A DNA stretch of 64,000 nt from Magnolia sinica. Lineage: Eukaryota > Streptophyta > Magnoliopsida > Magnoliales > Magnoliaceae. The notes beneath the pieces were generated by a model. That model saw nothing but the letters and a program-made list of their open reading frames with translations, ran no database searches and had not been told where the DNA came from. The stretch is taken from positions 70,428,177-70,492,176 of the forward strand of contig NC_080582.1 of NCBI RefSeq assembly GCF_029962835.1, in the 5' to 3' direction. The first letter of the stretch is position 1. Every line of letters begins with the position of its first letter. Position numbers and translations under genes: made by a program. This document shows positions 38,116-49,226 of this stretch, piece by piece.

Positions 38116-40926
38116 ATGCTAGGACGTAGATCTCTGAATAGAGAACTAGCACCGTTTGATCCTGAGATTGAAAGAACAATTCGTGAAAGATTGAGAAATA
38201 ATCCTGTTGAAATGGCGAATGAGACTGAAGTTAAAGCTCTCAAAGATTATTCAGCTCCTGTCCAATTTAATGCGCCTTCATGCATAGTGTTGCCAACCAC
38301 TACGGCAGCACACTTTGAACTTAAACCTGGAGTTATACAATTGTTGCCATCCTTTTATGGATTGGACAAGGAGGACCCATATCATCATGTGAAAGAATTC
38401 TTAAACATTTGCTCCACCTTTAAGTTCCAAAACTTCTCAGACGATTCGATCCGCCTACGCCTGTTTCCTTTTTCTTTGAAGGATAAGGCGAAAGCATGGT
38501 TGAATTCTCTAGAAGTTGGATCTATCACTACATGGGACCAACTGTCTAAGAAGTTCTTAAACAAGTTCTTCCCCGTTCACAAAACCAATGCCCTCCGTAG
38601 AGAAATTACTAACTTCACACAAAAAGAGGGCGAGCACTTTCATGAATGTTGGGAAAGATGGAAGGACTTGCTTCTTAAATGTCCTCACCATGGTTTTGAG
38701 AAGTGGCAACAAGTTCAATACTTCTATGACGGTCTGACACCACAGAACCATCGCATGGTTGATGCCACCAGTGGAGGGTCATTCATGACCAAAAGTGATG
38801 TCGAAGCATGGAACTTCTTTGAAACCTTGTGCGAAAATTCCCAGCAATGGGATTATTCAAATAGAGGTGACAGAAGTCCCCAACCACAAAAGAGAGGTGG
38901 TATATATGAGATAGGAGTCATGCCAGAGCTGAGCGCCAAGCTTGATAACCTGACAAAGAAAGTTGATGCTCTGGTATTAAATAGTGGACCACCACAAACA
39001 GCTCAAGTCGAGGCATATGCCACATGTTCTAGTCCTGCCCATCCTATGCAGTCTTGTCCATCTGGTGCAGCATTCCCAGAACTTCTCTCTGAACAAGTTC
39101 ATGCTATGAACACTTTTCAAAAATCTGGGAATGATCCTTACTCGAACACATACAACCCAGGGTGGGCTAGATATCCAAATTTCTCTTGGGCAAAAGGACC
39201 ACAACAAGGAGGACCATCTGGAAATCCTCCCATGCAACCGCACCTCCAAGTTGGCAGTCAACAACCTCAACAGTTTCCACAATATCAACAACTGCCTACA
39301 CAATCAAGGAAACCATCTCTTGAGGATACACTCCATCTTTTCATGCAGAGTTCTCTCCAATTCCAAAAAGACACCCAACAAACCTTACTGGTCAACCAGC
39401 AAAGCTTACATGCAAATGCACAATCCATTGCCAAGCTGGAAGTACAAATGGGTCAACTAGTTGCCACATTGAGTGAGAGAGAGAAGGGCAAGTTCCCTAG
39501 CCAACCTGAGGCTAATCCAAAGGGACAGTATGAGATTGGCTCTAATTCCAACCAAGAGCAATATCATGAACAGGCCAAATCGATCACTACCCTTAGGTCA
39601 GGCAAGCAGATTGATAACAGAATAGAGATGCCTGGGGATGAATCAAATTCTAAAACAGAAGATCAAGATGAAGCAAAGAGCCATACCAATGCATCCAAAG
39701 TCCAAAAGCTCTCTGACTCTCCAAGAGCCACTAATGTGCCACCTTATGTGCCCAAAGCACCCTTTCCTCAACGTCTGGCACCAATAAAGAAAAGAAATAA
39801 CTTTGATGAAATCTTGGATGTGTTTCAAAAAGTGCAAGTCAACATCCCGTTGCTTGACGCTATCAAGCAAGTCCCTGCTTACGCTAAGTTTCTTAAAGAT
39901 TTATGCACTCAAAAGCGTAAGCAGAATGTTCATAAGAAAGTCTTCCTTGCAGAGCAGCTCAGCTCCATGATTCAACATAACACCCCTCCTAAATTTAGGG
40001 ATCCAGGAGCTCCCACCATTTCTTGCGGCATAGGAGATCATAAGATCGGGAAGACATTACTTGATTTAGGGGCGAGTGTCAATTTGTTACCATATTCGGT
40101 TTATGAGCAGCTAGGACTTGGTGAGTTGAAACCGACTAAGGTAACATTACAACTAGCCGATAGATCTGTCAAGGTGCCCCGGGGTATTATTGAAGATGTG
40201 TTAGTCCAGGTTGATAAATTTTATTTTCCAGTGGGTTTCATAGTTATAGATACTCAGCCTGTCCAGAATCTTCATAGTCAGATCCCAGTCATTTTGAGTC
40301 GTCCATTTTTGGCCACATCTAATGCTATTATCAATTGCAGGAATGGAGTTATGAAATTGTCCTTTGGTAACATGAATATTAAACTCAATGTTTTTAATGC
40401 AGGACAACAACCCTCAGATTTGGATGACATATTTGAAGTGGACATGATCGAGAGCCTTGTACAGGACTCCTTCCGTACATCTTTTGAAGATCCTCTTGAG
40501 ACCTGCTTAGCACAATCGGGCATGGATTTTGACATTGATAGTCTCATCCATGAAGTCAATGCATTGCTCGACTCTACTCCTATATTGGAGACTGAAAAAT
40601 GGAGAGCGAAAGTGGAACCTCTTCATCCCTCTGAGACTCTTCCTGACAGCACAATTTGTAACTCTGAGAAGACAAAGGCGAGCAGGCTGCTTAATGTTCT
40701 TAAAGCATATAAGGCAGCAATTGAACGGAAGATAGAAAAAATTCAGGGAGTATGCCCCACTGTATGGATGGATCATGCTGTGGTAATATCGCATAACATG
40801 CAAAGGAAGCGTGATCCTAACATAGAAGAAGTCGTTCGAGCAGAAGTCCTTAAATTATTTGACGACAGTGTCGGTTGCCTTATTTCAGATAGCACCGTTC
40901 ATGGGAACTCACATCACTTATCCTAG
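38116..40926 (+). CDS. Retrotransposon gag-protease polyprotein
   Basis: A single open frame of 936 codons encodes the structural and protease part of the LTR element around it. Residues about 70-240 form a retrotransposon gag domain (YGLDKEDPYHHVKEF, FPFSLKDKAKAWL, FFPVHKTNALRREI, YDGLTPQNHRMVD). The middle is Gln/Pro-rich and low in structure. Residues about 640-760 resemble a retropepsin (ISCGIGDHKIGKTLLDLGAS, LADRSVKVPRGIIEDVLVQV, PVILSRPFLATSNAIINC); the active-site triad reads DLGAS, a common variant in plant elements. No zinc-knuckle CCHC was seen. The frame lies between primer site and 3' LTR with nothing like RT or integrase downstream, so the element would need enzymes from a relative. 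The start is the first ATG of the frame. Confidence 0.9.
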   Translation: MLGRRSLNRELAPFDPEIERTIRERLRNNPVEMANETEVKALKDYSAPVQFNAPSCIVLPTTTAAHFELKPGVIQLLPSFYGLDKEDPYHHVKEFLNICSTFKFQNFSDDSIRLRLFPFSLKDKAKAWLNSLEVGSITTWDQLSKKFLNKFFPVHKTNALRREITNFTQKEGEHFHECWERWKDLLLKCPHHGFEKWQQVQYFYDGLTPQNHRMVDATSGGSFMTKSDVEAWNFFETLCENSQQWDYSNRGDRSPQPQKRGGIYEIGVMPELSAKLDNLTKKVDALVLNSGPPQTAQVEAYATCSSPAHPMQSCPSGAAFPELLSEQVHAMNTFQKSGNDPYSNTYNPGWARYPNFSWAKGPQQGGPSGNPPMQPHLQVGSQQPQQFPQYQQLPTQSRKPSLEDTLHLFMQSSLQFQKDTQQTLLVNQQSLHANAQSIAKLEVQMGQLVATLSEREKGKFPSQPEANPKGQYEIGSNSNQEQYHEQAKSITTLRSGKQIDNRIEMPGDESNSKTEDQDEAKSHTNASKVQKLSDSPRATNVPPYVPKAPFPQRLAPIKKRNNFDEILDVFQKVQVNIPLLDAIKQVPAYAKFLKDLCTQKRKQNVHKKVFLAEQLSSMIQHNTPPKFRDPGAPTISCGIGDHKIGKTLLDLGASVNLLPYSVYEQLGLGELKPTKVTLQLADRSVKVPRGIIEDVLVQVDKFYFPVGFIVIDTQPVQNLHSQIPVILSRPFLATSNAIINCRNGVMKLSFGNMNIKLNVFNAGQQPSDLDDIFEVDMIESLVQDSFRTSFEDPLETCLAQSGMDFDIDSLIHEVNALLDSTPILETEKWRAKVEPLHPSETLPDSTICNSEKTKASRLLNVLKAYKAAIERKIEKIQGVCPTVWMDHAVVISHNMQRKRDPNIEEVVRAEVLKLFDDSVGCLISDSTVHGNSHHLS

Positions 40927-42314
40927 GATCGGTTAATGAAAGTGTTGAGGGAATTTCTTTGGCGGACCACGGTTATAAAGATTATTTCATTCATGGTCCG
41001 TTCTTGTCTGGTAAGACGTTAAACTTAGCGCTCATGGGAGGCAACCCCTTTTGCTTTATTGTATTGCTTTTTATTTCGTTCATTTTCATTTTTCTTAGTT
41101 AGTTACTTCAATGTTTGTGGGTAACATTACTGCAAACCCTCACGAGACTACAACTCGTCCACTAGGGGTAACCTAGGGGTTTAAAGGCTTGTTGCATGCG
41201 CTAAATGCAATCGAGAGCACTTGCGAAAGTGGTATAGGTAGGATCTTCTTTTGTTTTTCTTTTTGTTATTTTTGCTTATGTTTCTCTCTTGCCCTAACTT
41301 GCTCTTACATTGATAATTTGGGGAAGCCTCTTGATTCTCCGTCCAGGTACTATCTTTCCCTCATTCCTCTTTTATTATTCGTTGTTCCATGTGCATCGCA
41401 TGATTATTTCTTTTACATTGAGGACAATGTAGATTTTAGGTTGGGGGTGGGAGATTAGGTAACCTAATCAGTATTTTCTTGGTTTTGAGCAAAATTTGTG
41501 AAAATTTTAAAATTTTTTCTAGAATTTCTATTGAATTCAAAGTGATTTTGAAGGATAGTTGTGATTTTACCATTATAAGATACATGATGTTGGTAACTAA
41601 TGACTTCTAGATTCGGCCATCTGCTTGATTTCACAGTCCATTTTGATTTGTTAATCCATGATTAGACGTTGTAAACATTGATTGAGTCATGATTTCACAT
41701 ATCACATCTCGCTTACACATTAAGCTTTCGGTTCGATAACTGAATGATTAACTTGGTAAAAAGAAGAATTAAAAGGCTAAGTCACATAATCTTCACCATA
41801 GGTTTGCTCCCTATAGGTATAGATTTGATTCTCCATAGTTGACTTATAAAAAATGAGGCGACGAGTTTTCGCCATAGGTTTGCTCCCTATAGGTAAGAAT
41901 TTGATTCCCCTCATTTGCGTTACTGCTCATAAAGAAAATCAAAGGTTGGTAAAATTAAAAATTAATCTGTGAGATAAGTGTTGGTTTCAAGCTTGGTTGT
42001 CACGAATTACCAATGATATCATGAGATTGACAATTGGATCTCTTAATGTTTGTAAGTCGAGATTACACTTTACATTCATGGAGCTCGATGTTCAGAAATG
42101 TTCTAATTAATGGATTAATATGTTGAACTCGATTATGAAGTTTACTGTGAGCTTGATTTCAGGAGAAAACTCTACTTACCATTCATGAATCTTAGAATTT
42201 TCACATCTCAGCTGTCTGTTCACAAGTTACTTGAGTTACAGGAATCATCTTTTATTTCTAAAATTATTTTTCGCATACTTTGCTCGGGACTAGCAAAATG
42301 CTGGTTGGGGGTTG
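40927..42314 (+). other. Non-coding 3' internal region of the LTR element
   Basis: The region between gag-protease and the 3' LTR has no domain I recognise. It holds a purine-rich GGTTGGGGGTGGGAGA tract near 41,442 and another, GGTTGGGGG, right before the 3' LTR (42,304). The latter is the polypurine tract. It also holds a ~75-bp direct repeat with CATAGGTTTGCTCCCTATAG at 41,799 and 41,874. Confidence 0.7.
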
Positions 42315-44527
42315 TGATCAGGGTCAAATATTGCATATTAGACCCTAAACATTACCAGATTTTACGTATATGATAATGCTTAATGGAGTATTTTAATTGT
42401 ATTTTTGTTACAGGATGAAGTCAGGAGCGTTAATTGAAAATTGATGTTAAAGGCATGGATTTCATGATCCAAAGTCTCCAGAGCACGGGATGAACTCCAG
42501 AGAATCAATAATGAAGATTTTACATGCCTGAGATCTGAGGAAAGCAAGCCAAAAGGGCCCGAAAAGGGTCCAGAATGCAAGATCACATGGTTCCCGCTAT
42601 CCGATCAGTTCGAAACTTCATACATGGGATGAGGGCCGTAAATTAACCGTACATATTAAATTTCAGCCATTGAAGAGCTCGGGAAGTGGTCCAACGGATA
42701 GATCAGCCTATTAATCTCCAATTTGGGGCCCACCTGATATTTGGAACTGCCTCAACCTTGGTATTGACGGCTAAATTACCATGATAAAGAGGATGGATGG
42801 TGTAGATTTCTCGTAAACATCACAGTGGGCCCTGTGTATGAGGAGCGTGCACACTGCACGTTTCCACCGGCTGAGCACCGAGCAAGCCGGCGTCGGTCAG
42901 CAGCGCTGACCCGATTCCTTTCAAAAAACGGAACTTTCCGTTTCCAGCGCCGCAACGGGCGGAAAGACCGCTTTTTACGGACCGCTGTGGGCCCCACCGG
43001 TAACACGTACGGCCGATCCGAGCCGTTCATTATGTAGAAGGGTTCATCAGCTACAAAACCATGTTTGCAGTTTGTGCTCATGCGTGCACACGTGCATGAT
43101 ACAGAGGCCACAAACAGGCCGTCTTGTGACGTTCAAAACTGATTTTGTTCTGATTTCTTCTCTGGGCTGCGTCCATGCAAATTCAAAACCATCCATATTT
43201 GAACGAAATCTCGTCCTCTATCCAATGGACGGGGTGGATTTCCCCGAAAAAGCTTATGTGGGGCCCACCGAGCATCACAGCGCCGGACGTGCGAAGGCTT
43301 ACGCACGTCCGCGAAGAACTGACTTCCGGGTGGTTATGGCCCACCATCTTCGATCAGATGGAAGATCTGATCCGTCCATCGTGTAGAAGGCTTTGAAAGC
43401 TTCAAAACCATGTTGACATTCCTCGCCCATGCGTACACACGTGTGCGGTACAGAGGCCAAAAGTAGACTGCCCCGGGACGTTCAAAACTGAGTTTTTTTG
43501 AGATTTCTTCTGTGGGCCGCGCTAATGGACCTTCAAAACCACCTATTCTTGACTGAAATTTCGTCCTGAATCCAATGGACGGGGTAGATTTTCCAGAAAA
43601 TGCCTCTGTGGGGCCCACCAATCACAGCTGCGAAAAATTGTACTTCGAGTCCTTCTACGACTCTGCCACCGACCCCAGCCATCCAGCAGCTATAGAAGGA
43701 GAGTTTTGGACGTGGGAAAGGCATTCAGAATGAGGGGATTCCAGATCTGGAGCAAGGAAGAGAAGAAAGAAGAGAGAGAGAGATTGTTTGGTTTGATGTT
43801 TTTTTATGAATTTTATTTAATATTTTTTATGGATTTTATGGGTCACTAATCTCTCAGCTAGGGCTGAGATGAAGCCCCTAATTTGATTAGCTCTTGTATT
43901 GGTTGATTTACTTTGAATTTCAATTAATTTGTTTCTTTCTTTAAGTGGGCTTTATGGGTTTAAATTCTATACTTCTCCATCTATGAATTTGATTAAAGTA
44001 TATATATGGATGTTGTTTGAATGCTTATTATAGGTGCTTGTGTCTGATCAAGAACAAGTTTCCTATAGAGGAAGAAACAGGGTGCTTTAATGAATGTACA
44101 TTCCATGTACCCGACCAAGGATATGGGATATGTCATTCATGGCATTGCTTAAAGGAATTAGACAGTTTGTATGCCCGATTAAGGACACAGATTGTGCTTT
44201 CTCTGTATAAGTGGTATCAATCTAGATCAAAGTGAATCAACAGACAAAACAAGGTTAGGATAATTAGGGGTGGATTCGAAAGTCCTAGTGCTCTCTCTCT
44301 GATTGAATTTTCTTCCCTGTTCTTAATTAATTTTTTTTTTTTTCATAAAATTGTGCTTAGTAATTCATTCCATTATTTGTTGGATTAGTTAAGGAGAATC
44401 GTAGATTTGAATTGTGACGACCAGTTCTCGTGGGAACGATCTCGTAATACGTACCGTATCTGCATCTGATTCGTATACTTGCGAGTTTAAATATCATTTA
44501 AATCGTGTTGGTTTAAATAAAACATCA
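42315..44527 (+). repeat. 3' LTR of the gag-protease element
   Basis: It is a near-identical copy of 35,186-37,413 with the same TG...CA ends and internal ~350-bp duplication. It ends about 1.1 kb upstream of the chitinase A start codon, so its own promoter or enhancer sequence, if active, would sit next to that gene. Confidence 0.93.
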
Positions 44528-44879
44528 CCTAACCATCAAATTGACGTGTCCCCTCTCCAAATTCAATATTAAAAATAGATCGTAACCACCATTTTCTTGG
44601 TATAATTTCTTAATAATGTTCCATCAATTTGTTTCACAGATTTGGACGGTATAGATCATCGTACAACTATGACAAGACAGGCCTGAAGTTCAAGGTCCCT
44701 AAACCTTTAAATGGTGGTAAACTATCATAACAGTGTATCATGTTAAACGAAGAGCAGGCCAAGCAATCGGCTGCGAAGCGCCGAGCAAAACGTACGCGCA
44801 TTGCCTGCGACACGGCTTCTTCTGACCGTATGAGCTTCATGCGACGGGGCGTCGCACGCAATGCCAGCGCGGCGACCGA

Positions 44880-45310
44880 GATGGGAGGATCACTCAACGT
44901 AAGGCCCATCTTGATGTATGTGTCTTACATCCACGCCGTCCATCCATTCTGAAAGATCAATTGAGACATGATCCCCGAAAAGAAGCAGATCCAAATCTCA
45001 GGTGAACCACACCAAAGATAAAAATGGTGATGGAATAGCCTCCATTAAAAACTTCTTGAGGGCCACAGAAGTTTTCCATCGATCTGATATTCTTATGATC
45101 GCATCATCCAGACCTCTGTGACCTTAGTACACGTTGGATGGAAAATAAACATTGTGGTGGCCCCAAAAAGTTTTAATGGACGGTATTGAATCACCACTTT
45201 TTCCTGTGGTGTGGTCCATGAAAGATTTGGATCTGCTTCATCTATGTTATCATGCCCTCAAATGATCTGTCAAAACGGATGAACAGCGTGGATGTGAGAT
45301 CCTAGCCGTT
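44880..45310. mobile_element. Fold-back element in the chitinase A upstream region
   Basis: The left arm has TCTTACATCCACGCCGTCCAT and CTGAAAGATCA. The right arm has the inverse, TGATCTGTCAAAACGGATGA and CAGCGTGGATGTGAGA. It was already present before the duplication, because copy B has it at 60,445-60,850. Confidence 0.65.
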
Positions 45311-45579
45311 CATCAAGCGGGATCCTCTGAAAACATCACCCGTAACAAAATTCAATAAGGTACACTCATCAAGTGTGGCCCACTCATCATATCAACAGCT
45401 GAGGCACATTCACAACAGTCCCACCTAATGAACGTGATCCAAGTGGCTCCACATTCTCAAAACATTACATTAGTTTAAGCACTAGAAATCAATGAAACTC
45501 TCTTCGATGTAAACACAACCCTCCAAACACAACAAAAATGCTGCAACATCGAATATCGATACAACCGGAGCTCCACCCA

Positions 45580-45590
45580 CATAAATAAAT
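45580..45590 (+). promoter_or_regulatory. Likely TATA box of chitinase A
   Basis: CATAAATAAAT lies 74 bases upstream of the ATG, at the same place as the cleaner TATAAA of copy B. Transcription would start around 45,610, giving a short 5' leader. Confidence 0.55.
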
Positions 45591-45654
45591 ACACAATCTC
45601 TACAGCTTCATGCAAAGGAATACACCAAGCCCCTGTGTATTTCTCTAACTAGCC

Positions 45655-47181
45655 ATGGCCCACCTGACTATGGCACTGCTACTATTCATCTCAGCCTTGC
45701 ATGGTGGAGCCGATGCCGACAGCCCAGCATCGTCGCCGACACCAGCCCCTTGGTTTTCTATCCCTAGGATTCCTACACCATCTCTTAATTCGCCTGCACC
45801 ATGTAGCCCATCTTCCTCGACCAGCCCTGGACCCATTTCTAGTGCACCGATGTCGGTCCCACCTGCGCCGGCTCCATCTGAACCGTCGTATCCACCCATG
45901 TCGGCTCCACCAGCTCCATCTCAATTGCCTATTCATGCTCCACCTTCCCCAGCTCCCGGCCCACGAAGATCATCGGTCAAAGCTGCTTATTGGCCTTCAG
46001 GTCGATCATCGGCCTTCTCGGCATCGGCCATTGATACATCTTACTTCACACATGTATACTACGCATTCGTCATGCCCGATCAGAACACTTATGAGCTTGT
46101 GATAACTCAGCCACACGATCAGATGCTGCTGAACTTCACTGCGACGATGCACAGCAAGCACCCACCAGTCAAAGCTCTTCTGTCCATTGGAGGTGGAGGA
46201 AGCAATCGCACCATCTTTGCACTCATGGTCAGTAATTCATCATCGCGGGCCGTATTCATCAACTCAACGATAACCATTGCTCGGATGTACGGTCTAGATG
46301 GGCTTGATCTTGACTGGGAATTCCCACAGAATCAGGAGGAGATGGATAATCTCGGATTCCTCTTCGCTGAGTGGCTGGCCACACTCAGGAAAGAGGCGAA
46401 GGACACCGGCCGTCGCCGGCTACTTCTCACTGCTGCAGTCTACTTTTCTGTTGATATCTTACTAGACGGCGTCAAACGAACGTACCGCACCGGATCGATC
46501 CGTCGGAACCTTGATTGGGTGAGTCCTATGTGCTTCGACTACCATGGATCATGGGACACGTCGGTCACTGGGGCTCATGCAGCGTTGTATGATCCCAACG
46601 GTTCGAATCTGACGACTAGCTACGGCATCACGTCGTGGATCAATGCTGGTATCCCACCTTGGAAGGTTGTGATGGGCCTACCGCTCTACGGTCGAACATG
46701 GCAGCTCAAGGACCCGAGTATTCACGGTATCGGAGCACCGGCTGTCGGTGTGGGCCCCGGAGACGGCATCATCGTATACTCTGATTTGATGGACTACAAT
46801 GTCCAGAACAATGCCACAATGTCCTATGATGGGGCTACAGTGTCTGCCTATTCATATGCTGGGACATCGTGGATCGGTTACGATGATGCCACGTCAATCA
46901 TAGGGAAGATCAAGTACGGACAGAGGGAAAAGAACATACGTGGATATTTCTTCTGGGCGCTTGGATTCGACAAGGAGTGGACCATCTCTAAGCAAGGTAA
47001 CAAAGCATCCTCTTATTATTTTCAACGCATGTGTACAAAAGCTTCAGACCTTCAGTCCACGTTCAACTTAGGTGGGCTGGTCCTGGGCCTACATAAGAGT
47101 CAAAGCCCAGTCCATACATGGGCCCTGATCAGGTCAGGTCTCAACAGTAGTGATGAGCACGGGACAACCCGATATGGCTAA
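45655..47181 (+). CDS. GH18 chitinase (class V type), copy A
   Basis: Predicted secreted endochitinase. Residues 1-22 are a signal peptide (MAHLTMALLLFISALHGGAD). Residues ~24-102 are a Pro/Ser/Ala-rich linker. Residues ~103-447 are the GH18 barrel, with LLSIGGGG, the catalytic DGLDLDWE at 215-222 (acid E222), MCFDY at 292-296, and a closing FFWALGFDKEW. All expected catalytic residues are present. The ATG sits in AGCCATGGCC, a good plant start context. The open frame continues to 47,181, but similarity with copy B fades after Q447, where CAAG/GTAACA (intron from 46,997) looks like a splice donor. Acceptors conserved in both copies (47,685 and 47,923) would end the protein within a few residues. 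The last ~60 codons, which run into a transposon insert at 47,148, are therefore doubtful. The kinase-like tail of some class V relatives is not seen. Confidence 0.88.
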   Translation: MAHLTMALLLFISALHGGADADSPASSPTPAPWFSIPRIPTPSLNSPAPCSPSSSTSPGPISSAPMSVPPAPAPSEPSYPPMSAPPAPSQLPIHAPPSPAPGPRRSSVKAAYWPSGRSSAFSASAIDTSYFTHVYYAFVMPDQNTYELVITQPHDQMLLNFTATMHSKHPPVKALLSIGGGGSNRTIFALMVSNSSSRAVFINSTITIARMYGLDGLDLDWEFPQNQEEMDNLGFLFAEWLATLRKEAKDTGRRRLLLTAAVYFSVDILLDGVKRTYRTGSIRRNLDWVSPMCFDYHGSWDTSVTGAHAALYDPNGSNLTTSYGITSWINAGIPPWKVVMGLPLYGRTWQLKDPSIHGIGAPAVGVGPGDGIIVYSDLMDYNVQNNATMSYDGATVSAYSYAGTSWIGYDDATSIIGKIKYGQREKNIRGYFFWALGFDKEWTISKQGNKASSYYFQRMCTKASDLQSTFNLGGLVLGLHKSQSPVHTWALIRSGLNSSDEHGTTRYG

Positions 47182-47678
47182 CTCGACTCGTCTGATTCTG
47201 TCCGATCCGACTGGATCTAAACCGAATGGGTGAGTCGGTTTGAACCGAGTTAGTTTCGCCTAATCCGAACTCAAACCAAGTCGAGTTCGAGTTACCCTAT
47301 AACTCGACCCGAACTCGATCTAGTTAGACCCAACTCGATCCGAAATCCGACTCGACCCGACTCTTTAATCCTACCCCGACCTGATACCAACATCTCTCTC
47401 CCTCCTCATCTTCCTCCTCTTCCAAGCCCAGCAACCACCCACTACCATCACCCTCATCTTCCTCCTCTCTCCTCTCCACTCCCTCCCTCCCTCTCTCATC
47501 CTCCTCCTCTTCCTCTTCCAAGCTCAGCAACCACCAACCACCATCACCCTCCTCTCTCCTCTCCACTCCCTCATCTCTCAATTAGACCCGGCTCAGTACT
47601 TCTGACTGGATCAGACTCGGTCGAGATCAGTTCGAGCCAGCCTTAACTTGGTTCGACTCGACTCGATGCCCATCTCTA
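47148..47678. mobile_element. hAT-like insert with ACTCGAC-rich interior
   Basis: The ends TAGTGATGAGCA and the inverse of TAGAGATGGGCA form short terminal inverted repeats of hAT kind. Copy B is uninterrupted here (CTCTACATCCTATTGCAGCC near 63,432), so this is an insertion in copy A after duplication. The interior is full of short AACTCGAC/GACCCGAAC repeats plus a CTCCTCTTCC low-complexity run. The target duplication is not clear. The stop codon of the long chitinase A frame falls inside it. Confidence 0.6.
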
Positions 47679-48037
47679 ATTGCAGCCATTTAAAATAGAC
47701 AAGGATTATGGTTAAGCATCTCCCTCATCACTGCACACGTGGCAAACATATCTGGTAATTGGGAGTTGTGATGGTGGGCCATCACGTGGATAGGCTATAT
47801 ATATATGAAGGAACTCGTAGTGTTAGGACAGCTGTACAACCATCCATTTGGTGTGATTTTTTAAAAAAAATTTTTATATCTTTGATTGGATATGGACCAC
47901 TGCTCTAACCGTTCATGTTGCAGGCTACTGATTGGATGGCCGCCACATTCCAATCCCCTTACTTTTTCACAGATGGAAAATCCACGTGGTGGCCCACCAT
48001 GTGAACAGTTCTGATCACTGAAAAATGTTGATTTTAG

Positions 48038-48599
48038 AGAACGGATTGGCTACTCCCTCTGCCACCAGCCCCGTACCTGATGGTCGGTGCTCTGTGGGCC
48101 CCACCATGATGTATGTGTTTCATTCATTCGGTTCATACATTTTTACAGATCATTTTAGGGCTTTATCCCAAAAATGAGACGAATACAATTTTACATATCA
48201 TTTTAGGGGTTTATCCCAAAAATGAGACGAATATAAATCTCAGGTGGACCACACCACAGGATAACAATAGTGATTTGATATCCACCATTAAAACCTTCCA
48301 AAGTTCCACTGTACTGTTTATTTGACATCCCATTGGTTGATTAAGTCATACAGACCCAGATGAAGGGGAAAAACAAAGATCAGCTTGATCCAAAACTTTA
48401 ATGGCCTCATTAAACACTATTTCTTGTAATGTGGTCCATTTGAGATTTAGATATACCTCATTTTTTGTCTCATACCATAAAATGATCTAGAAAAATAAAT
48501 GGACGGAATGGATGAAACACATACATCATGGTGGGGCCCACAAAGCACCGACCATCAGCCATTGGCCGGTGGCAGGGGGAGTAGCTAATCCATTTCCGA
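48038..48599. mobile_element. F4-family fold-back MITE, second copy
   Basis: The ends AACGGATTGGCTACTCCCTC and the inverse of GGGGGAGTAGCTAATCCATT match element F4 at 15,280. Copy B lacks it. GATTTTAG (48,030-48,037) and GATTTTAT (48,600-48,607) look like an 8-bp or slightly longer target duplication. Confidence 0.8.
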
Positions 48600-48615
48600 G
48601 ATTTTATGCAAGGAG

Positions 48616-49226
48616 TAGGGGTGCACATCGAATCGGTAGAACTGTGGAACCGGACCGGAACCAACCAAACGGTCCGGTTTGATCCGGTTCTAGAGTGCAC
48701 CGATTTCGATTCTGGTTCCAAAAATCAAAGAACCGATTATATCGGTTTGGTTCTTGGTTGAGGGGTATGTAAAACCGAACCAAACCGTGAACCGATCCGT
48801 AGAACCAAATTACCGTGGATCTGAACTCTAGAACTGAACCTGGAACCGAACTTGGAACCGAACCAAAAACCCTTTGAATGTTTCCATATTTGACTCATGA
48901 TTTATGGTTTACAATGCATCATTTGATTGTTTCCATAAATATATTTTTGCATACCTTATACAATATCTAAACCATTCATCAAATGAATCACAACACGAAT
49001 GGACATAGGCTAAATTATAAAATAAAAGATGGAATTGAGCTGGATCATAAAAAGCCCAGAACCGTGGAACTGATCCGTAGCCGAACCGGTTTTAACAGTC
49101 CGGTTCCGATTCGGTTCTAGGCTGCTAATGGTACGGTTTTGGTTCCAAATATCCTAGAACCGTTAGGAACAGTTCGGTTCCGGTTTCACCCCAAAACCGG
49201 ACCGAACCGACCCATGTGCACTCCTA
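48616..49226. mobile_element. hAT-like MITE with GGAACCG-rich interior, copy 1
   Basis: Ends are TAGGGGTGCACA and TGTGCACTCCTA, with near 8-bp target duplications GCAAGGAG (48,608-48,615) and GCACAGAG (49,227-49,234). Copy B has the uninterrupted TTTATGCACAAAGGGGAG at about 63,814. The TAGGGGTG tip and 8-bp duplication fit hAT. The interior carries many short ACCGGAACC/CGGTTC repeats. Confidence 0.8.

Larger units (their letters stand above)
35186..44527 (+). mobile_element. Young LTR element with gag-protease frame only
   Basis: A complete two-LTR element of 9.3 kb is flanked by CCTAA on both sides (35,181-35,185 and 44,528-44,532). The paralogous segment gives the empty site at 60,092-60,103 (ATCCTAACCATC). 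LTRs run TG...CA, 2,228 and 2,213 bp. By eye they differ at about 30 sites (~1.3%) plus one short simple-repeat length difference, so insertion is recent: near half a million years at grass rates, a few million at slower tree rates. The primer site is of the TGGCGCCGTTGCCGGGGA kind used by Athila/Tat-type Ty3/gypsy elements. The only coding frame is gag-protease; no RT, RNase H or integrase region is recognisable. It looks whole as a non-autonomous element. Confidence 0.93.

Noticed and set aside
45645-45936. Minus-strand Gly/Arg-rich frames opposite the chitinase start (also 61,299-61,620)
   Set aside because: These are shadows of the Pro/Ser-rich linker on the coding strand.
47324-47581. 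Glu-rich minus-strand frame
   Set aside because: It is a by-product of a CTCCTCTTCC low-complexity run inside the hAT-like insert.
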